DNA of 64,000 bases from Typhlomys cinereus (Eukaryota > Chordata > Mammalia > Rodentia > Platacanthomyidae), in assembly GCA_023101885.1 (NCBI GenBank), contig JALPQD010000214.1:682001-746000 (forward strand), in the 5' to 3' direction. Both the position numbers and the translations under genes were made by a program. The notes beneath the pieces are model-generated. The model was not told the origin of the DNA. It made no database searches and saw only the letters and a program-made list of their open reading frames with translations. Positions within the stretch are counted from its first letter, which is position 1. Each line of letters begins with the position of its first letter. Of this stretch, positions 1 to 13,226 are shown one piece after another.

Positions 1-417
1 AACATGACATTAAAAAGCCTAATATCAGGTAAAACACCAGGTCTACAAAAGAAAGAACCATCTAGCTTCTGTCTCACCTGCCTTTTCCCCCAGGCCAGTA
101 GGCACCAGGTTTGCAGCTGCAAGATAAGAAATAATGATGCCACACTAGGAATTACAAGGACAGGAGGTTCAAAGGCTGCTGGAACCAGGGTCCAGATAGT
201 TGTCATGGAATATTTTGTGCAAAATCCCCCTGGCAGTTCTGTTCCTGTGTATCAATGACTATATAAGAACCCACTGTACCCTAAAAAAAAGATGCTGTGG
301 AAAATAACTCTCACATTAGTTGGTGGCTATTAAACTTCCTCACTTTTATTTCACAGTTTGTTCTCTCATTCTGGGAAAGAAGTTACAGCCTCAATACAGG
401 GGGACCAGTATTCCAAC
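1..417 (+). mobile_element. Possible LTR 3' half (solo or partial LTR)
   Basis: The stretch has the order of promoter-like signals expected in an LTR. A TATATAAG box lies at about 260-267. An ATTAAA poly(A) signal follows at 329-334, then a T-rich stretch and a candidate end near 412-417 (CCAACA). The left part may lie outside the window. No internal retroviral sequence follows, so it would be solo or truncated. I cannot assign a family. An 84-codon frame at 4-258 has no recognisable domain and is probably chance. Confidence 0.3.
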
Positions 418-904
418 AAATGTAGCTAATAGTCCCAAGATCCGTGCTTACATGATCTCAAAGCAAACTCTTGGAGGAGACATTTATTCCTGTTTGTATA
501 AAAGGATTATGAAAGGATGGAAATGTAGGCCAAAAACATTTAATACAGAGTATCCTTATGGATAATCAAACTCAAAAATTGTGATCAAATGTTTCTTGGT
601 AAATGAGGAGTATATCTCAGTGGGAAAATAATTTCCTCATATGTGTTCAATTTCAAGCACAGCAGTAAGTAAATTAATACATTCATTAATGCTAAAATAT
701 GTTGAAATATAAATAAGATGTACCTGGTACCCAGTTCTTCCTATGTTTCCATGATGCAAATATAGTTAAACAAAACTTTAGAGACATCAACTAATTATGA
801 TAAATCTTTCTTTACTTGAAATAATCAGCTGTGCTGTATTATCCTGTCTATAGTGTGAACACATTCATCACAGAGAATAATTTATATGTATAATTATAGA
901 ACAT

Positions 905-1180
905 AAACTACAGAAAATAAGTTCTCACAATTCTGGAAGCTGGAAGTTCAACATCAGGCAGATTTATGTGGTTAGGGCTTCCTTTTTGGCTTGAAGAAGA
1001 CTTCTTCTTACTGACTGTCCATGTGGTTGAAGGAACAACCGGGCACTTTGGACATCTGCATCTTTTCCTCCTCACATGAGCCCTGTCCCCACCTGTTAAA
1101 GTTGTCTCCTTATACCACCCACTGTAGAGGTAGGATATGCATATGTTAATTTGGGGAGACATCCATTTCTTATCTCATCC
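905..1180 (-). mobile_element. MLT1-like MaLR LTR relic
   Basis: On the minus strand the order of elements matches the mammalian MLT1 LTR family (ERVL-MaLR): an opening segment near 1145-1180 that resembles the MLT1 start, a middle with the 'ATGTGAGGA' and 'CCATGTG'-like words, and a closing 'CCAGAATTGTGAGAA' at about 923-937. The copy is strongly diverged. An 84-codon minus-strand frame here (908-1162) is an accidental frame of the LTR. The family call is from memory of the MLT1 consensus. Confidence 0.55.
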
Positions 1181-2262
1181 ATTTACACTATCTCTGCTTC
1201 TATACTTAGTGTCCTTAATCAGCCTCTGCTTCCAAGAATGCTTCTCTAGTAATGGATGCTAAACTGACACTCAGACAGGTAGGTTTTTTTTTATTTGTTC
1301 CTCATAGATCGGTGCTACTAGGGATGAATAATTAGTTTCTAAGGCCTGAAGAACTGAGGTCTTGTTATTTTAGTGCTCTGGATTCTTTCTTCATTAAGAA
1401 TTTTCTAATTAAGAACATGGGAACAATTTTCTTGTGCTTTATTACCTAAAGTAGAATGTTTTTCACCTAAAAAGAAGTATTTGAATTTCATAGTTATCAG
1501 AATCCTCCCTTAACACTTGATTGATAACTTCAGTATTTTCAATTCTCTGTATCGGTTCATTTGCATTTTAAGATAAATCAATTTTTGGTCATATTTTTTA
1601 ATTAGTAAAGAATCTGTCAAACTCACACTATGTGTATGATGTCAAAGTACTCCATTTAAAACAATTTTAAAATTTTTTCATCTTGAAGTGAATTAATTGC
1701 CATAACTAATGCTATTTTTGCCTGATCATGAAATGTTCAGGAGCTCAAGTTTAGTTCTGAAAATTTGCAGTGTTGTAATGGCTTCCCAATTGTAGGTTAC
1801 AAGTGAGCCATGGCATAGAGATTGTCAAGAATCCTCATTTGTCATTCCCAGCCTGTCCTGCATATTTGGGCATGGCTGACATGATAAAAGGTGAACTCTC
1901 TTCTACTAGGACTGCTAATATAAATGAGTTTCATTTAACTTTGGGATGTCTTGATTGAAAATTCTTGAAATAATTTAGGTCAATTTTCTGAGAAGTTCAA
2001 CTAATTTAGAATTTACCATTGAATGTAAATAGTTTAAAATGATATATTTTGCTCTTAACTTGAGTTTCACTTGTTACCCTGAAACCAATTACGTAGGGGT
2101 TTTAAAGTCTTTCTGGGAATTTTGAAAAGTGCTAAGTAACCATCGTATAAGAAATTTAAAGAAGTCTTCAAGAGACTAGAAATGCAGTGCATTATGGCAT
2201 TGATCCTTTGGGGACCCTATTGGCAAAGCCTTTCTGTCCTGAGAATTGTCTAACTATTCTAA
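1181..2262. other. Unassigned AT-rich DNA
   Basis: No coding frame, repeat family or RNA gene was recognised. Sequence complexity is ordinary, with short A and T runs. Confidence 0.5.
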
Positions 2263-2381
2263 CTTTCTTCCTTCCTTCCTTCCTTCCTTCCTTCCTTCCT
2301 TCCTTCCTTCCTTCCTTCCTTCCTTCCTTCCTTCCTTCCTTCCTTCCTTCCTTCCTTCCTTTCTTTCTTTCTTTCTTTTTT
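2263..2381 (+). repeat. (TTCC)n then (TTTC)n microsatellite
   Basis: About 100 bp of near-perfect TTCC tetranucleotides end in four TTTC units and a T-run. The two frames that read through it (poly-LPSF type peptides at 2187-2479) are repeat artefacts. The purity suggests recent length change. Confidence 0.97.
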
Positions 2382-3004
2382 GTTTTGCTTTCCTATTTTT
2401 TCATCAGACGTCACCTTCTTTCCTTAAGCTTTCCAGGGGTTTTCTGATGGAACTACATACATCCCCAAACACATATTAAATCAAATTCCCTCTTCGCTAG
2501 TACAAATTTATTAAACCTGTCCTACTTCTTATGTGAGTTATCATTTATGTTGCCTTTTCTTTGTGTGGTGATCATGTAAAAAAATTAACACATTGCTTTT
2601 TTTTTGGGCTCAAAATAATTATATACTTAATTTATTACTATGAAGTTTCCTGATGAATTAAAATATTTTAATACCTTAGCATTTTTTAGGTTTGTGTAAT
2701 TACATGCAGCATATTCATATTGTAAGTTATTCTTTTGTTTATCAACATATATCCACTCTGAAAAATGTAGGAAAGGAAAATTTTACCAAGACTACTGCAG
2801 TTTGGTAGAGACTGGACTTAAATGAATTGAAACAAAAGACAGGTCAGTGTTGAAACTCCTATGACCTGATGGAAAAGCACAAAAGGACGCTGGAGGAAGA
2901 CTGTCCTAAATGATAAGGATATTCTTACTTGGAACTTGGCACGTTTTAGGAGTCAGGCTTACACTTTCTTATGGACACAAATTTTGGTTTTATTTTAATA
3001 GAGA

Positions 3005-3365
3005 ATATTTGTTTGTTTGCTTATTTACTTGTGTGTGTGTGTGTGTGTGTTCATACATTTGTCTGTGTATGAGTGTGTATTTCACAGAACACTTGTGGAT
3101 GCCAGAGGAAAACTTCAGATCTTGGTTTTTGCCTCCTTCTTTCTTTGAAACAGTGTTTCTTAGTTGTTTTTGGTTTGCTTGCTTTTGGCTAGCTGACCTT
3201 TGAGCTTTCAGAGATTCGCCTGTCTCTGCTTCTCATCTCCTATTAGGGGAACCAGTATTAAAGAGAAGCACTATTTCAGGTTCTGTATGAATTCTGAGAT
3301 TCAGACTCAGGTCTCATGCTTACATGTCAAGTGCTTTTACTCACTGAGCCAAGTGTAGATCTGTC
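3005..3365 (-). mobile_element. B4-like composite SINE with GT tract
   Basis: On the minus strand it opens with a tRNA-like head ('GGCTCAGTGAGTAAAAGC' type, around 3335-3360), passes through a B1-like middle (reverse-complement B1 words around 3190-3230) and ends in a (CA)n tail seen on the plus strand as GT at 3029-3050. This tRNA plus B1 order is that of rodent B4 elements. The copy is old and has lost clear TSDs. Confidence 0.6.
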
Positions 3366-4989
3366 TTGATGATCTCAGTCCCTGCATATAAAGCACAGAG
3401 AGAAGAGAGGAAAAAACAAAATGCTCTGGGCTGTTCCACCTAGAACCCAGAAGAAATTAAACAATTATAGAAATGCAGAAATGTAAAAAGTGAAAATATT
3501 ATGAATTCACTATACAGATGCATGCAATTAAGAAAACAAAAGAATGGAGAAAAAATAAAACTAGTTCTTAGATTCATGAAAAAGAAATCAACATTTGTAA
3601 ACTAGCAAGGGGCTAGAAAAAAATTCATACAGATGAAGAACTTACAATCTAACATTTTATAAGGAAATGAAGTTCATGGGCCAATGGGTAATCTGGTCTA
3701 AAGTTCAGTCAGCTCCAACAGTTATAATAAAAGTCTTTAAGTTGATTCACTTAGATAAAACACACCTCAAATGCATTTTTAAGTTCATTATTGTAAACTT
3801 ATAATTAAATCAAGTCTATTATGTGTTAGAATATTTTAAATTTTATTTATGTCTCAATATATCACAAGAGTGAGAAAAATTAAGTTTATAATCTGTTTAC
3901 AGGCTATAAGAAATTAAATTTATGATCTGTTTATAGGTTCCACGTTGAACTCTGGTCATTGTTTCTTACAAAATTTTTCTGAAACAGTATTAAGTTCTAA
4001 GATTTTACATGATTAGTTAAAGGTAACAAGTAAGCTTGTTATATTTCATGCAAGCAACTTGGCAATAGTCTTTAGGATAAGAGATTAATCAGTCTTCTCA
4101 TGTTTAGTAGGGTGAAAACATGGGCTCTTGTTTTCATCGAATTATTTCATCTTCCAGGACATGATATGAAGGCCAGGACAGTCATTTTGCATAATTGAGG
4201 ATCTGGAGTGAAACAAATTATCTAACTTTTAAGGAAACTTGACAAACATTTTCCCCTAAAGGATACATAATCATTATTATTCCAGTCATAGGGGGGGACT
4301 ATTATCTCTTCTAGAGTAGTCATTATCTTTGTTCTTAAAAACTTTAGAATATAAATATCTTCGCAAGGTAGTCCAAGAACAAAAGTTAGTATGGCCTATG
4401 GAAGATATCAGTCTGAATTGTTTTCTAATAAGCAGAACTGACACATGCTTTTTTTTCTTTAAATCTTACAGGTCATGCCATATTGGATACCAAAAATTTA
4501 TTTAGTATAATTTATAATGAAAAGTATAAAATGTGTATATAAACCACAGGTTGAAGCTATAGTGTTTGCTTGTTGTATCTTAATGAAGAACATGCTCTTG
4601 AGGAAGCTAAATTAGCACTACAAATATTATTACTGAAATCTACTTACAAGATGCTTAATTAGTACAAGTGGTATTGGAGTGATTTTTCTTGAGTGCAATG
4701 AATAGTATTTAAATATGTGATGTCCTGGAAACATGGTACCAGCATTCTTCCTACTTCTAGATGTTGCAAGAATTCAACATGATCTAAAAGTTAATGATTT
4801 TCATAGCACACCCTTTGATTGTGATTTTCCACTGTCTGTCACAGCAGATTCTGTCAACCCACTGGAAGTTGGATTAGGTCTTCCATCTTCATGTATCATG
4901 TATCTTTAAATTAGGGCAATTAATAAAGCATTTCTAAGTAGAATAATGACATTTCTGAACTTAGAAGAGCTATTCAAATGATTTATTTT
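3366..4989. other. Unassigned AT-rich DNA
   Basis: No gene or recognised repeat. A small internal near-duplication lies around 3870-3940, where two copies of an AAATTAAGTTTATAATCTGTTTA-type phrase follow each other. Confidence 0.45.
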
Positions 4990-5246
4990 GGGCTGGAGAG
5001 ATGCCACTAAGGTTAAGTCTTCATCTTGTAAGCAAAAATACCTGAGTTCAAATCTGGTATTGCATGTAAAAAAAATGTTACCATGCTCCTGAAAACTGCT
5101 GTCTGAAATGGCCAAGTGGTTTGCCCTTTTTGTACTGGAAAACCCAGAGTAAAACAGTAAAGAGGAAGCACAATCCAGGATGATTCCTAAAGCCACCCTG
5201 TGGATTCCACACAGTGCCCTCTTCTAAACAGACAAAGACACAAAAG

Positions 5247-5300
<54 letters not shown>
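4990..5300 (+). mobile_element. Old copy of the tRNA-derived SINE, (CA)24 tail
   Basis: It starts with GGGCTGGAGAGATG, carries the tRNA-like B-box region (GAGTTCAAATC at about 5044) and runs through the family's body to a (CA)n tract at 5250-5298. It diverges more from the young copies at 16.2, 24.6, 30.2, 31.1 and 55.4 kb than they do from each other. The tail tract is one of the longest pure CA runs in the window. Confidence 0.75.
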
Positions 5301-5304
<4 letters not shown>

Positions 5305-7192
5305 ACAGATATATACGCGCATATCTATACATGCAGAAAAATGAATACTTTCTTATAATTGATGTGCATGCTATTGTAAGAATCTACTGTAAAACTTATT
5401 TTCATTATAATTTACCATAAGGTGCAAAATGAAAGAGAAGTTAAGCAATGACCCTCCATCTCTGATCATCTTAATCTGCTGACATTTATGTAAAGATCCT
5501 GATCGGTGTTGCATGACTGGGCTTCAGATGAGTTGATGATCTCAGTGGTGAAGTGGTAAATGATTAACACCTGCTTTGGGCCAGTAGGGGAATTGGCATC
5601 TTGACAATTTCTGTGCTGTAAGTACTTTCAGTGTGTCCTACTTCAAACTATTAAAGTGACACCATTGATCAGGGAGTTGGGAAGATTTGTGCATAATTGG
5701 CTTTCAAGGGCCAGTAAAAGCCAGCTCCAGAGAGAGCGGGCTGAAGCATACTACTGCTTAATGTTCTAATTTATTCCAGAAGCCAATTATAAAGAGTGAA
5801 AATTCTCATTTTTTGGAGATTAACTCTTGCATATCAGAGAAAACAGTAATTTGACTAAATTCTAAAGACATAAAGTTAAAATGCAATACAGAAAAAGTTA
5901 TGCTTTTGTGTTTAAACTTCATCATGAAATTTGAAAAGCATATCAAATCTGTCCCATATGCTTTATTATACTTCCACATTGTTAAAAATAAAAAATGTTC
6001 AAATAGTTATCTAGTTTTCAAAAGAAAGCAACAACAAAAATTTAGTACACTACAATACTCCTACAGATCCCAACAGAATGCATAGATGTGCTCTTAAATT
6101 TAAAACAAGAACTTTATGGAGAAAAAAAGACTTGAGTTTCTTCACTGGAGTGCATTACCTCCCATTCTAACTTTGCAGAGTACAGAGTGGTTGATAGCTA
6201 ACATCTGAGATATAGACTGACACTTTCTGCAGCAGCAGTCAAGAGAGAGTTATTTCAATCTGTGCTACCAAGGCTGGAAAATTTACCTTTCCACGCCTGG
6301 AATTCCATTTCAGGCTGTCATGATACACTACACTGCACTGACTTCTTCATGAGCCACAGCCTCAGAGCAATTTGGAGTCTGCAATTTCTAACCTCTCCAA
6401 CACATTTACAAGAGTCAAGTAGAAAAAGCAAGAAAAAAAAAGCACAGAAAATTAACGTCCTTTCATAGGGATGGAAATACCAAAATGAACTGAAGAATGG
6501 ATAGCAAAAACACTGAGATATCAGTAAGGAGTCTCTTCCGTTTGGTTACAATGCCTATGCTTCATCAAATGCCTGGAAATTGTAAAAAGTGAATAATAAT
6601 AAGTCAATCTTCACGTGTTGTAACTAGTATAAAGTCAGTACTTTAAAAATTCAGCTGAACCTATAGCAGATAAACTAAAAATAGTAAGTCCAAATGGTTA
6701 ATATTTTATTTAAAAATCACTATTTGGATCATTCAGCAAAGAGAATTATTTTGTATTATAAAATACGTGCTCCAAGCTAAGAATGGGTAGTACCTGTCTT
6801 GCCATACAAGCATTTACCAAGTGGAAGCAAAGAATTGTGAGTTGCAGCTGTATTGTGGGTTTCTAGAGAATCTTGGGGACTGAGTAATATTCTATACCAA
6901 AATGCAAAATAAAAAAATTAAAATACAACTGAAGTCCTTAAATTAAATCTTTGTCCTTTCTTTTTACAGTTATTATTAATAAAGTCATATAATCCTAGAG
7001 GATTTGAATAGAATTAAGAATGTATGACTACTGTAATACTTCATGCAAACTTTCTTAGATATCAACATTCTTTCAGTCTTTTAAAGATATTTTCAAGCAT
7101 GCAGCAGTTTTTCAAAGAGGAATATAGCCTCAGAAGTTATGGTTAAATGTCTGAGAATATGTAGTGAAATAATAAAATAATTATAATTAGTT
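5301..7192. other. Unassigned DNA, includes a high-complexity block at 5440-5790
   Basis: No coding frame or repeat was recognised. The block 5440-5790 stands out from its surroundings by balanced composition and absence of repeats, as conserved non-coding DNA often does. I cannot test conservation. Confidence 0.4.
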
Positions 7193-7252
7193 ATCTCTCT
7201 CTCTCTATCTCTCTCTCTCTCACACACACACACACTCATACACACACACTCC
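7193..7252 (+). repeat. Compound (CT)n-(CA)n microsatellite
   Basis: CT dinucleotides with one A interruption switch directly into CA dinucleotides with two T interruptions. Confidence 0.95.
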
Positions 7253-8848
7253 TATCCCTAATAATTTAATGTCACTGATCTACCAACACAATGCTCTCTC
7301 TCTTTTATCTTGGGTTGTTGGTGCAACCAGTAAGTACTCCCAGTGATTTTGACAGGAGAGTCTGCCAATAGAAAAACTCAAAGGATAGCCATGGGGAAAT
7401 TTATTATAGAATAGGTACCATTCTGAATTTATTATCATGTTATCATGGATAAGTGTCCCAGTGGAAATAATTAATGTTTATTATGCCAAAATGAGAAAAT
7501 GTGGAAAAAACAGTGAACAATTATAGGTTGAGATTAAAGGAGATTTAAGAAATAAATTCTATGAAATCAGAGTAGGACAAAGTACTCAAGCATGGAGCAG
7601 GAGTCAGTGATTTGTAAAACTCTTACACAAATGCAAGCTGTTGCTAAATTTGACCATGAGTGCTTTAAAAGAATTTATTATCTGTGTCCAAGATACCACT
7701 GATATTCTCCTCAACTTTCTTAAACTTTAAACTGGTATCTTTCAACTCTCAGCTTTGACCTTCCTTTTTCTTGGAGTATTGCTACAGAAAACATGTAATT
7801 ATAAATTTCTGTCTCTGAGTCTATGAGATGAACTCTTTTGTAAAGCTTCCTGGCAGTTTTAGTGCCCAGAAGATGGGGTTCTCATGTAACCATGAAATGT
7901 ATACTTTACAGGAGAGAACATCCGTGTTTCCTCCTAGTCTCTGTGATAGATTCCTACTTCAGTGATGAGAGAGTATCACTCCACAAGATGACACAGGAAA
8001 GCTTGCCTTACACTGGGAAACTACGATCTCCAAATCTAACTTTTAAAGTATACTCTATCTTTTTATAATTTTTTGAGTATCATTGGAGTTGATTGAGATT
8101 GTATTATGGTTTAAGTTATTATTATAGATTTGAATAAGATCACCTATTAACATTCTGCAGCTTATCTTTTTTATTTCAATCATTTAACAATATATACCCA
8201 CATGAAAGACTGTGTTCAGACCTACTAGCTTATCTTTCTATAAAACAGATAGCAGGAGCTGTTTGTCTTGCAGCTTCTTAAACAATATACTGGTGAGAAT
8301 GACTTGGACAATGAAAAAAAACTCAACATCGTAATTTCCTAAAGAAATTTGGAGTTCACTGTTCAATGAGTGAGATCTGGATGAAAATATTTTTATATTT
8401 TGACTACTGATCATTGTTGAGAAACAAATGATTTTTGTATTGATGCAAAAGAAATAGAATCATAAAAAGTAAGAAAAATATGAAACTTGAATTTGTGTAC
8501 TTTATTTTTATGCATGACAGTACTATTGTTATTGATGATGTATTATTACTATGTAAAAATATTATATAGCTTACATTTTTTAATCTTGTAACATTTGCTG
8601 GTTCAATAAAATCAGAGTTTTATTAATGCTAATTGTCATTTAGAGAAATAAGGCTTGAGATAATCTTCCATTTATTTCTATAACATTCAGATTTTATTAC
8701 ATAAGGAATAAGTGAAATAGAAGATTTTCATTTTAAGGGATAAAGCTTCTGTATCTTCTTTTGTTATTTTTATTTACTATTGACTACAAAATGCTTTCAA
8801 GAAAACTTAATTATAAAAGGATAGCATTATCAACAAAAAATGGTCTTG
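7253..8848. other. Unassigned AT-rich DNA
   Basis: Nothing recognised. The frames here are short and lack any domain. Confidence 0.45.
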
Positions 8849-9712
8849 TCAAAATTGGATTCCTGCATGCAGAGGAATGAAAATGGATCTTTATTTGCCT
8901 CTATACATGAAAATAAACTTCAAATGGATCAAAGACCAGAGACTATAAAACTAGTAGAAGGAAAAAAATAAAAAATACCCTCAAACTGATTTGCCTCAGA
9001 CAGCATTTCCTTAATGGGATCCCAGAAGCACAGAGAATAAATCCAACATTGAACAATATGAAATTAGAAAGATTTTGCTCAGCAATGAAACTTAATCAAG
9101 AAAAAAGACAACCTGTGGAGTAAGGGAGTATCTTTGCTAACCACACATCCAATAGAGGACTACTATCCAGACTAAATCAATATCAAGAAATTAAATAACT
9201 CCCTTTAAAAATGGGTTATAGAACGGAAAAGAAACTTCCACATGGTAAAATTCAAATACCTAACAAACATCTTTAAAAATGTTGGCTTTCCTAGTCATTA
9301 GAGAAATGCAATTTAAAATCATCCTGAGTCACAAACAGCGGCAAGTGCTGACATATATATGGAGAGAAGGGATCCTTATACATTGCTGATGGGAATGTAA
9401 ACTCATACAACCCCTTTGGACATCAATCTGGATGTTCCTAAAAATTTTGAAAAATTGAGATACCATAAAAACCAGATATACCACTTCTGGGAATATTTCC
9501 AAAGACCACTACACTAAGCAACAGAGTCATGTGTGCAATCCTGTTCATAGCAGCTCTGTTCACAATATAAAATAGATGGAACTAACATAGATGCTCCAAT
9601 AGTTGACAAATGATTAAAGACAATATAGTGCATTTATACAATGGAATATTTTTCAGCTTTCAGGAAAAATGAACTAATGATAGAAGTCAACTCAACTTCA
9701 GCTATCTAATGT
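8849..9712 (+). pseudogene. Old L1 ORF2 3' fragment (first)
   Basis: Degenerate ORF2 C-terminal sequence can be followed with many stops and gaps. Landmarks are an 'AAACTTCAAATGGATCAAAG' phrase at about 8917, 'CATTGCTGATGGGAATGTAAA' at about 9381, and 'ACAATGGAATATTTTTCAGC' at about 9639. Such phrases are typical of mammalian L1 ORF2 near its end. Divergence is far above that of the 13-15 kb, 44-46 kb and 60-64 kb L1s, so this is an older insertion. Confidence 0.75.
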
Positions 9713-10170
9713 TCTATATAAATAGGCCAAAAATATTCATTGGAGAAAAGACATGTTCAATCGATGATGCTGGGAAAACTAAATATCATGGAGAAGAATG
9801 AACCAAATCATTACATCTCACCCTGCACAAAGCAGAATGTAAAGGCTTCATACATTTGAATTAAATACTTCATTATGAGACTTGACATCCTGAAACTGAA
9901 AGATGAAAAAGTAGGGAGTGCACTTCAAAATTTAAACATAAATAAGAACTTTTAAAAGGATTCTGGTAGCACAAGAACCAAGGCCAGTAATCAGCAAATT
10001 GGATTATTGAGTGTACAAAAGCTTCTTTTCAACCAAGAAAACCATCAAGTGAAGAGGCCATGCTCAAAGAACAACTATATAGTTGGTAGAGGATGAATAT
10101 ATAGAATATTGAAGGAAATCTAAAAAAAATACACCCAGGGGTTAAATAAAAATATTTCGGTCCACTGGAT
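9713..10170 (+). pseudogene. Old L1 ORF2 fragment (second, joined head to tail)
   Basis: Just after the first fragment the sequence jumps back to an earlier part of ORF2. Landmarks are a 'GATGATGCTGGGAAAACTAA' phrase near 9764 and 'AAAAGCTTCTTTTCAACCAAG' near 10017. These belong upstream of what is seen at 9.3-9.7 kb. So this is either a second old L1 or a local duplication within the first. Confidence 0.6.
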
Positions 10171-12639
10171 TGAAAAATGTAAAATATTCAAAAATCCTTC
10201 TTTTTAGAGGACCTTTAGAAAGTTGTGGTCTTAGGTACTACTGTAAGCATGCAGATTGGAATGTCTTCCCAAATATTTCTTTGAGGATAACAGAGCAGCT
10301 TCCATTTCTGATGGAATAAAGCCTCTAGCCCCCTTTATCTTACATAGCGATTCTGCTTTCTTTGAAATATGAATTGGGGATATTGCATATGAATTGTTGT
10401 CCAGAGAAGGTTTTCCTTCAAGTACAATATAGATTCTGTATAGTCTAAATTTAAAAATTCACATTTTCACAGATTTCAATTCTTATGAACATTGAGATCA
10501 GACAGCCAGTCTTTAACAAAGGATACAACTAAAAACAACAATGTAAGCTCATTGTTACAGTTGAAAAGTTATATAGGTCTTTACAAAAATAACAGCTCCA
10601 TTGTGCAGGCAGTGATTAATGTGAAACTATAAATTATGGAAAAGTTGTAATGAGTAGTTGTGACAGATAAACAAGAGTGTTTCCTGGACAGATAGACAGG
10701 AAGTATACTCCACATATTTTGGAAAAACAAAGTTCTTGTGTTTTATCAATCAGAAAATCTGTATATAAAAGAAACAAATTCATACTTGTGTTTGTGTTTT
10801 GTGTTTTGTTTATACTATGTAAATATCAATAAATACTTTTAATTAAAATATATCCCTAATACTTTACATATTTATTTACTTGCACTTTATAAAATGACTC
10901 ATAGGGGAAAGAAATTCATGGCCTGTTTTTCTTTTAAAATTTTTTCTCCATTTTTATTCTTTTTCTACTTTTAGAAACATATTGAGTATTCAACCCAACT
11001 TTCCTCCCTCCCTCCTCCCTTCCATCTTCTCTTATCCCTTCTTGATTCCCTCCCACTTCCTCCATCCGTTCTGCTTCAGTCTTTCTATGGACCCCAAGTG
11101 TTCATCACCCCACTGATATGTGCATTTCCCTTCACTCATCCTATAAATAAATCTATCTTTTAATTTTTTTGATGTTTTATCCCATGTGCATCAGACAGTA
11201 GTAGAGAGGAAGTGTGACTATTTCTACATTCAGTGTTCTGATCGGTGGATAGCTAAATGACTAATAGCCTGACATACTACTCAGCCTGCTAAAATCCTGA
11301 ATTCCGAAGGCCTCTCATGGGATAGGCTGTGCCCAAAGCAGGAATGGCCTCTCATGGGCTGGGCTCCATGTGCTCACATCATAAACTTAATCTTATTCTT
11401 CAGATTTATCATATGTTTCTTAACCATATGGAACTTGGAGCTCAGTCATAACTATCTACATCTTTACTGTATTTTTATTGCTTACATATTATCTTATATT
11501 GTCCAATTTAAAAAATCAGGCCATAAAGGCAGGAGGTAGACATGTTGGGAAATGTTTAAGGGAAACAGGAGAGATATAGAGGTACCTAAGATCAAAATTC
11601 ATTGTCTACATATATAAGATTGTAAAAGAGTAAAAATAAAGGCAAAATTAATTTAAAAAATATTATTGTAATACCTGTTTTCTAATCTCTAGTGACCCTA
11701 ACTTATCAGTACATAATCTTAAATGTGTGGTTATTTTATTTTTCAAATGCCATTTATTGTTTGTTGAATAATACTCCTTTTTCATATCTTTCCTTCAGTC
11801 TATATGTTACTCTTCTGAGAAAGATGTGTATTATTTATCACTTATTGCTACTTAACACCTCTTAAATAAACACGGAAAATATTCATTCATTTTTATTAAT
11901 AAATAATGAGACAAGATCTATGATTCAAAGCAAGTCACTTAACCTCACAGTCATGTACATAATTAATGTGCTGTTGTGGGAAGTAAGTTTTGGAAACAGA
12001 CAGACCTTGATCAAGTTTTTCAATAATCCCACCTTCTCACCTAATGGTGAAGAAAGCCATCTGATACCTGAAAGATGCTTGAAGGATATTCACAAGTTAT
12101 GATTACATGCATATATGTGCCTAGAACTGCTCTGGATATGACTAGTGTTCAGTAATTATTCATGCTTATCTTCCCTATTGAATAATGACAGAGAAAAATC
12201 CATTATTAAGAAGAGAATTTAGCCCAGTGTTATGGGTTTTTTGCTCCCTTTTTAAAATCTTTCCTGAACAACAGGGACAATTTACACAAAAACGTTGTTC
12301 TCTGCCTCACATTTTCTTTTATGAAAGTGTGTTTTTCAGATTTGTGCTGAACACGAAGAGGAATCTTACAGGAAATCTTTGGTTTGAATGATAGCAAAAT
12401 GTACTTTCCCACTGAGGAAAACACAAGCACATTAAATAGCACAACTCTCCTTTAAAGTTACAGAGGTTAGAAAGCTGGATTGACATATTAGAATGCAATT
12501 CTCCCACCTGGAAGCCAAATTTTACAGCTTCCCTTATGTTCTTTAAAAGCAAGAATTTTCAAAGTTTGAGTACTGAACACATTTTACACTAAAACCAATT
12601 GTTAGGCAATTCTCATTTTAAAAAATATTCTTTTACAAA
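10171..12639. other. Unassigned DNA with a pyrimidine-rich patch
   Basis: No gene. A C/T-rich patch at about 10995-11070 may be the antisense of an old L1 purine-rich 3' UTR. The phrase GGCCTCTCATGGG occurs twice within 40 bases at about 11309 and 11346. The rest is unassigned. Confidence 0.4.
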
Positions 12640-12830
12640 TTTAGAGAGAGAGAGAACAAGATAGAGAGAAGGGGAGAGAGCAGGCAAATGCATGTCATGG
12701 CATGTGTGTGGAGTTAAGAATGAAACTTTTGGAATTTGGTTTTCTCCTTTCTTCTGTAAGCTCTGCGTATCAAATTCAGGTCACAAGAGTTGCCTGAAGA
12801 CATGACTATCCTAAGCTATTATACCTATCT
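12640..12830 (-). mobile_element. B4/RSINE-like SINE relic
   Basis: Plus-strand order is an AGAGAG tract, then 'CATGTGTGTGGAG', then 'TTGGTTTTCTCCTTTC', then 'CAAATTCAGGTCACAAG'. This is the reverse complement of a B4-type SINE tail, body and head. It is diverged, with no clear TSD. Confidence 0.55.
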
Positions 12831-13214
12831 TGGTAAAGCGATACTTAATGTGGTATCATTTTCATCAACTATTACTTGAAACTTTCTAGGCACATACATA
12901 TTACATGTCTGTTTCTGAAAACAAAATATATTAGTCATTTACAAAATAAAATAATAAAAAATTAAGCTCTAAAAATAAAGTTTCCAGATAAAATTTAGCT
13001 AAATATCAATATAGCATCCTTACTTTTTACTATTCTGTAGGGAAAATTTAGTAATATAAAATGTACAAATTATGTTCAATGAAATTCCTATAAAATACAT
13101 ATATAATTTCTGTGTGTAAAACACTCTTCTGAGAATAGTGTGTTTTCACTATTCATTATGGTTTAAGTTAGTCATCATGATGATAAAAATAGTGAATTTA
13201 GGCTGAAAGTAATC

Positions 13215-13226
13215 AATTAAAATTGT
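13215..13226 (-). repeat. 12-bp TSD of the 13.2-15.5 kb L1 (left copy)
   Basis: AATTAAAATTGT here is repeated exactly at 15469-15480, on the far side of the L1. The two copies bound the insertion and show that both L1 ends are original. Confidence 0.9.

Noticed and set aside
2187..2479. Two plus-strand frames with L-P-S-F repeats
   Set aside because: Translation of the TTCC microsatellite.
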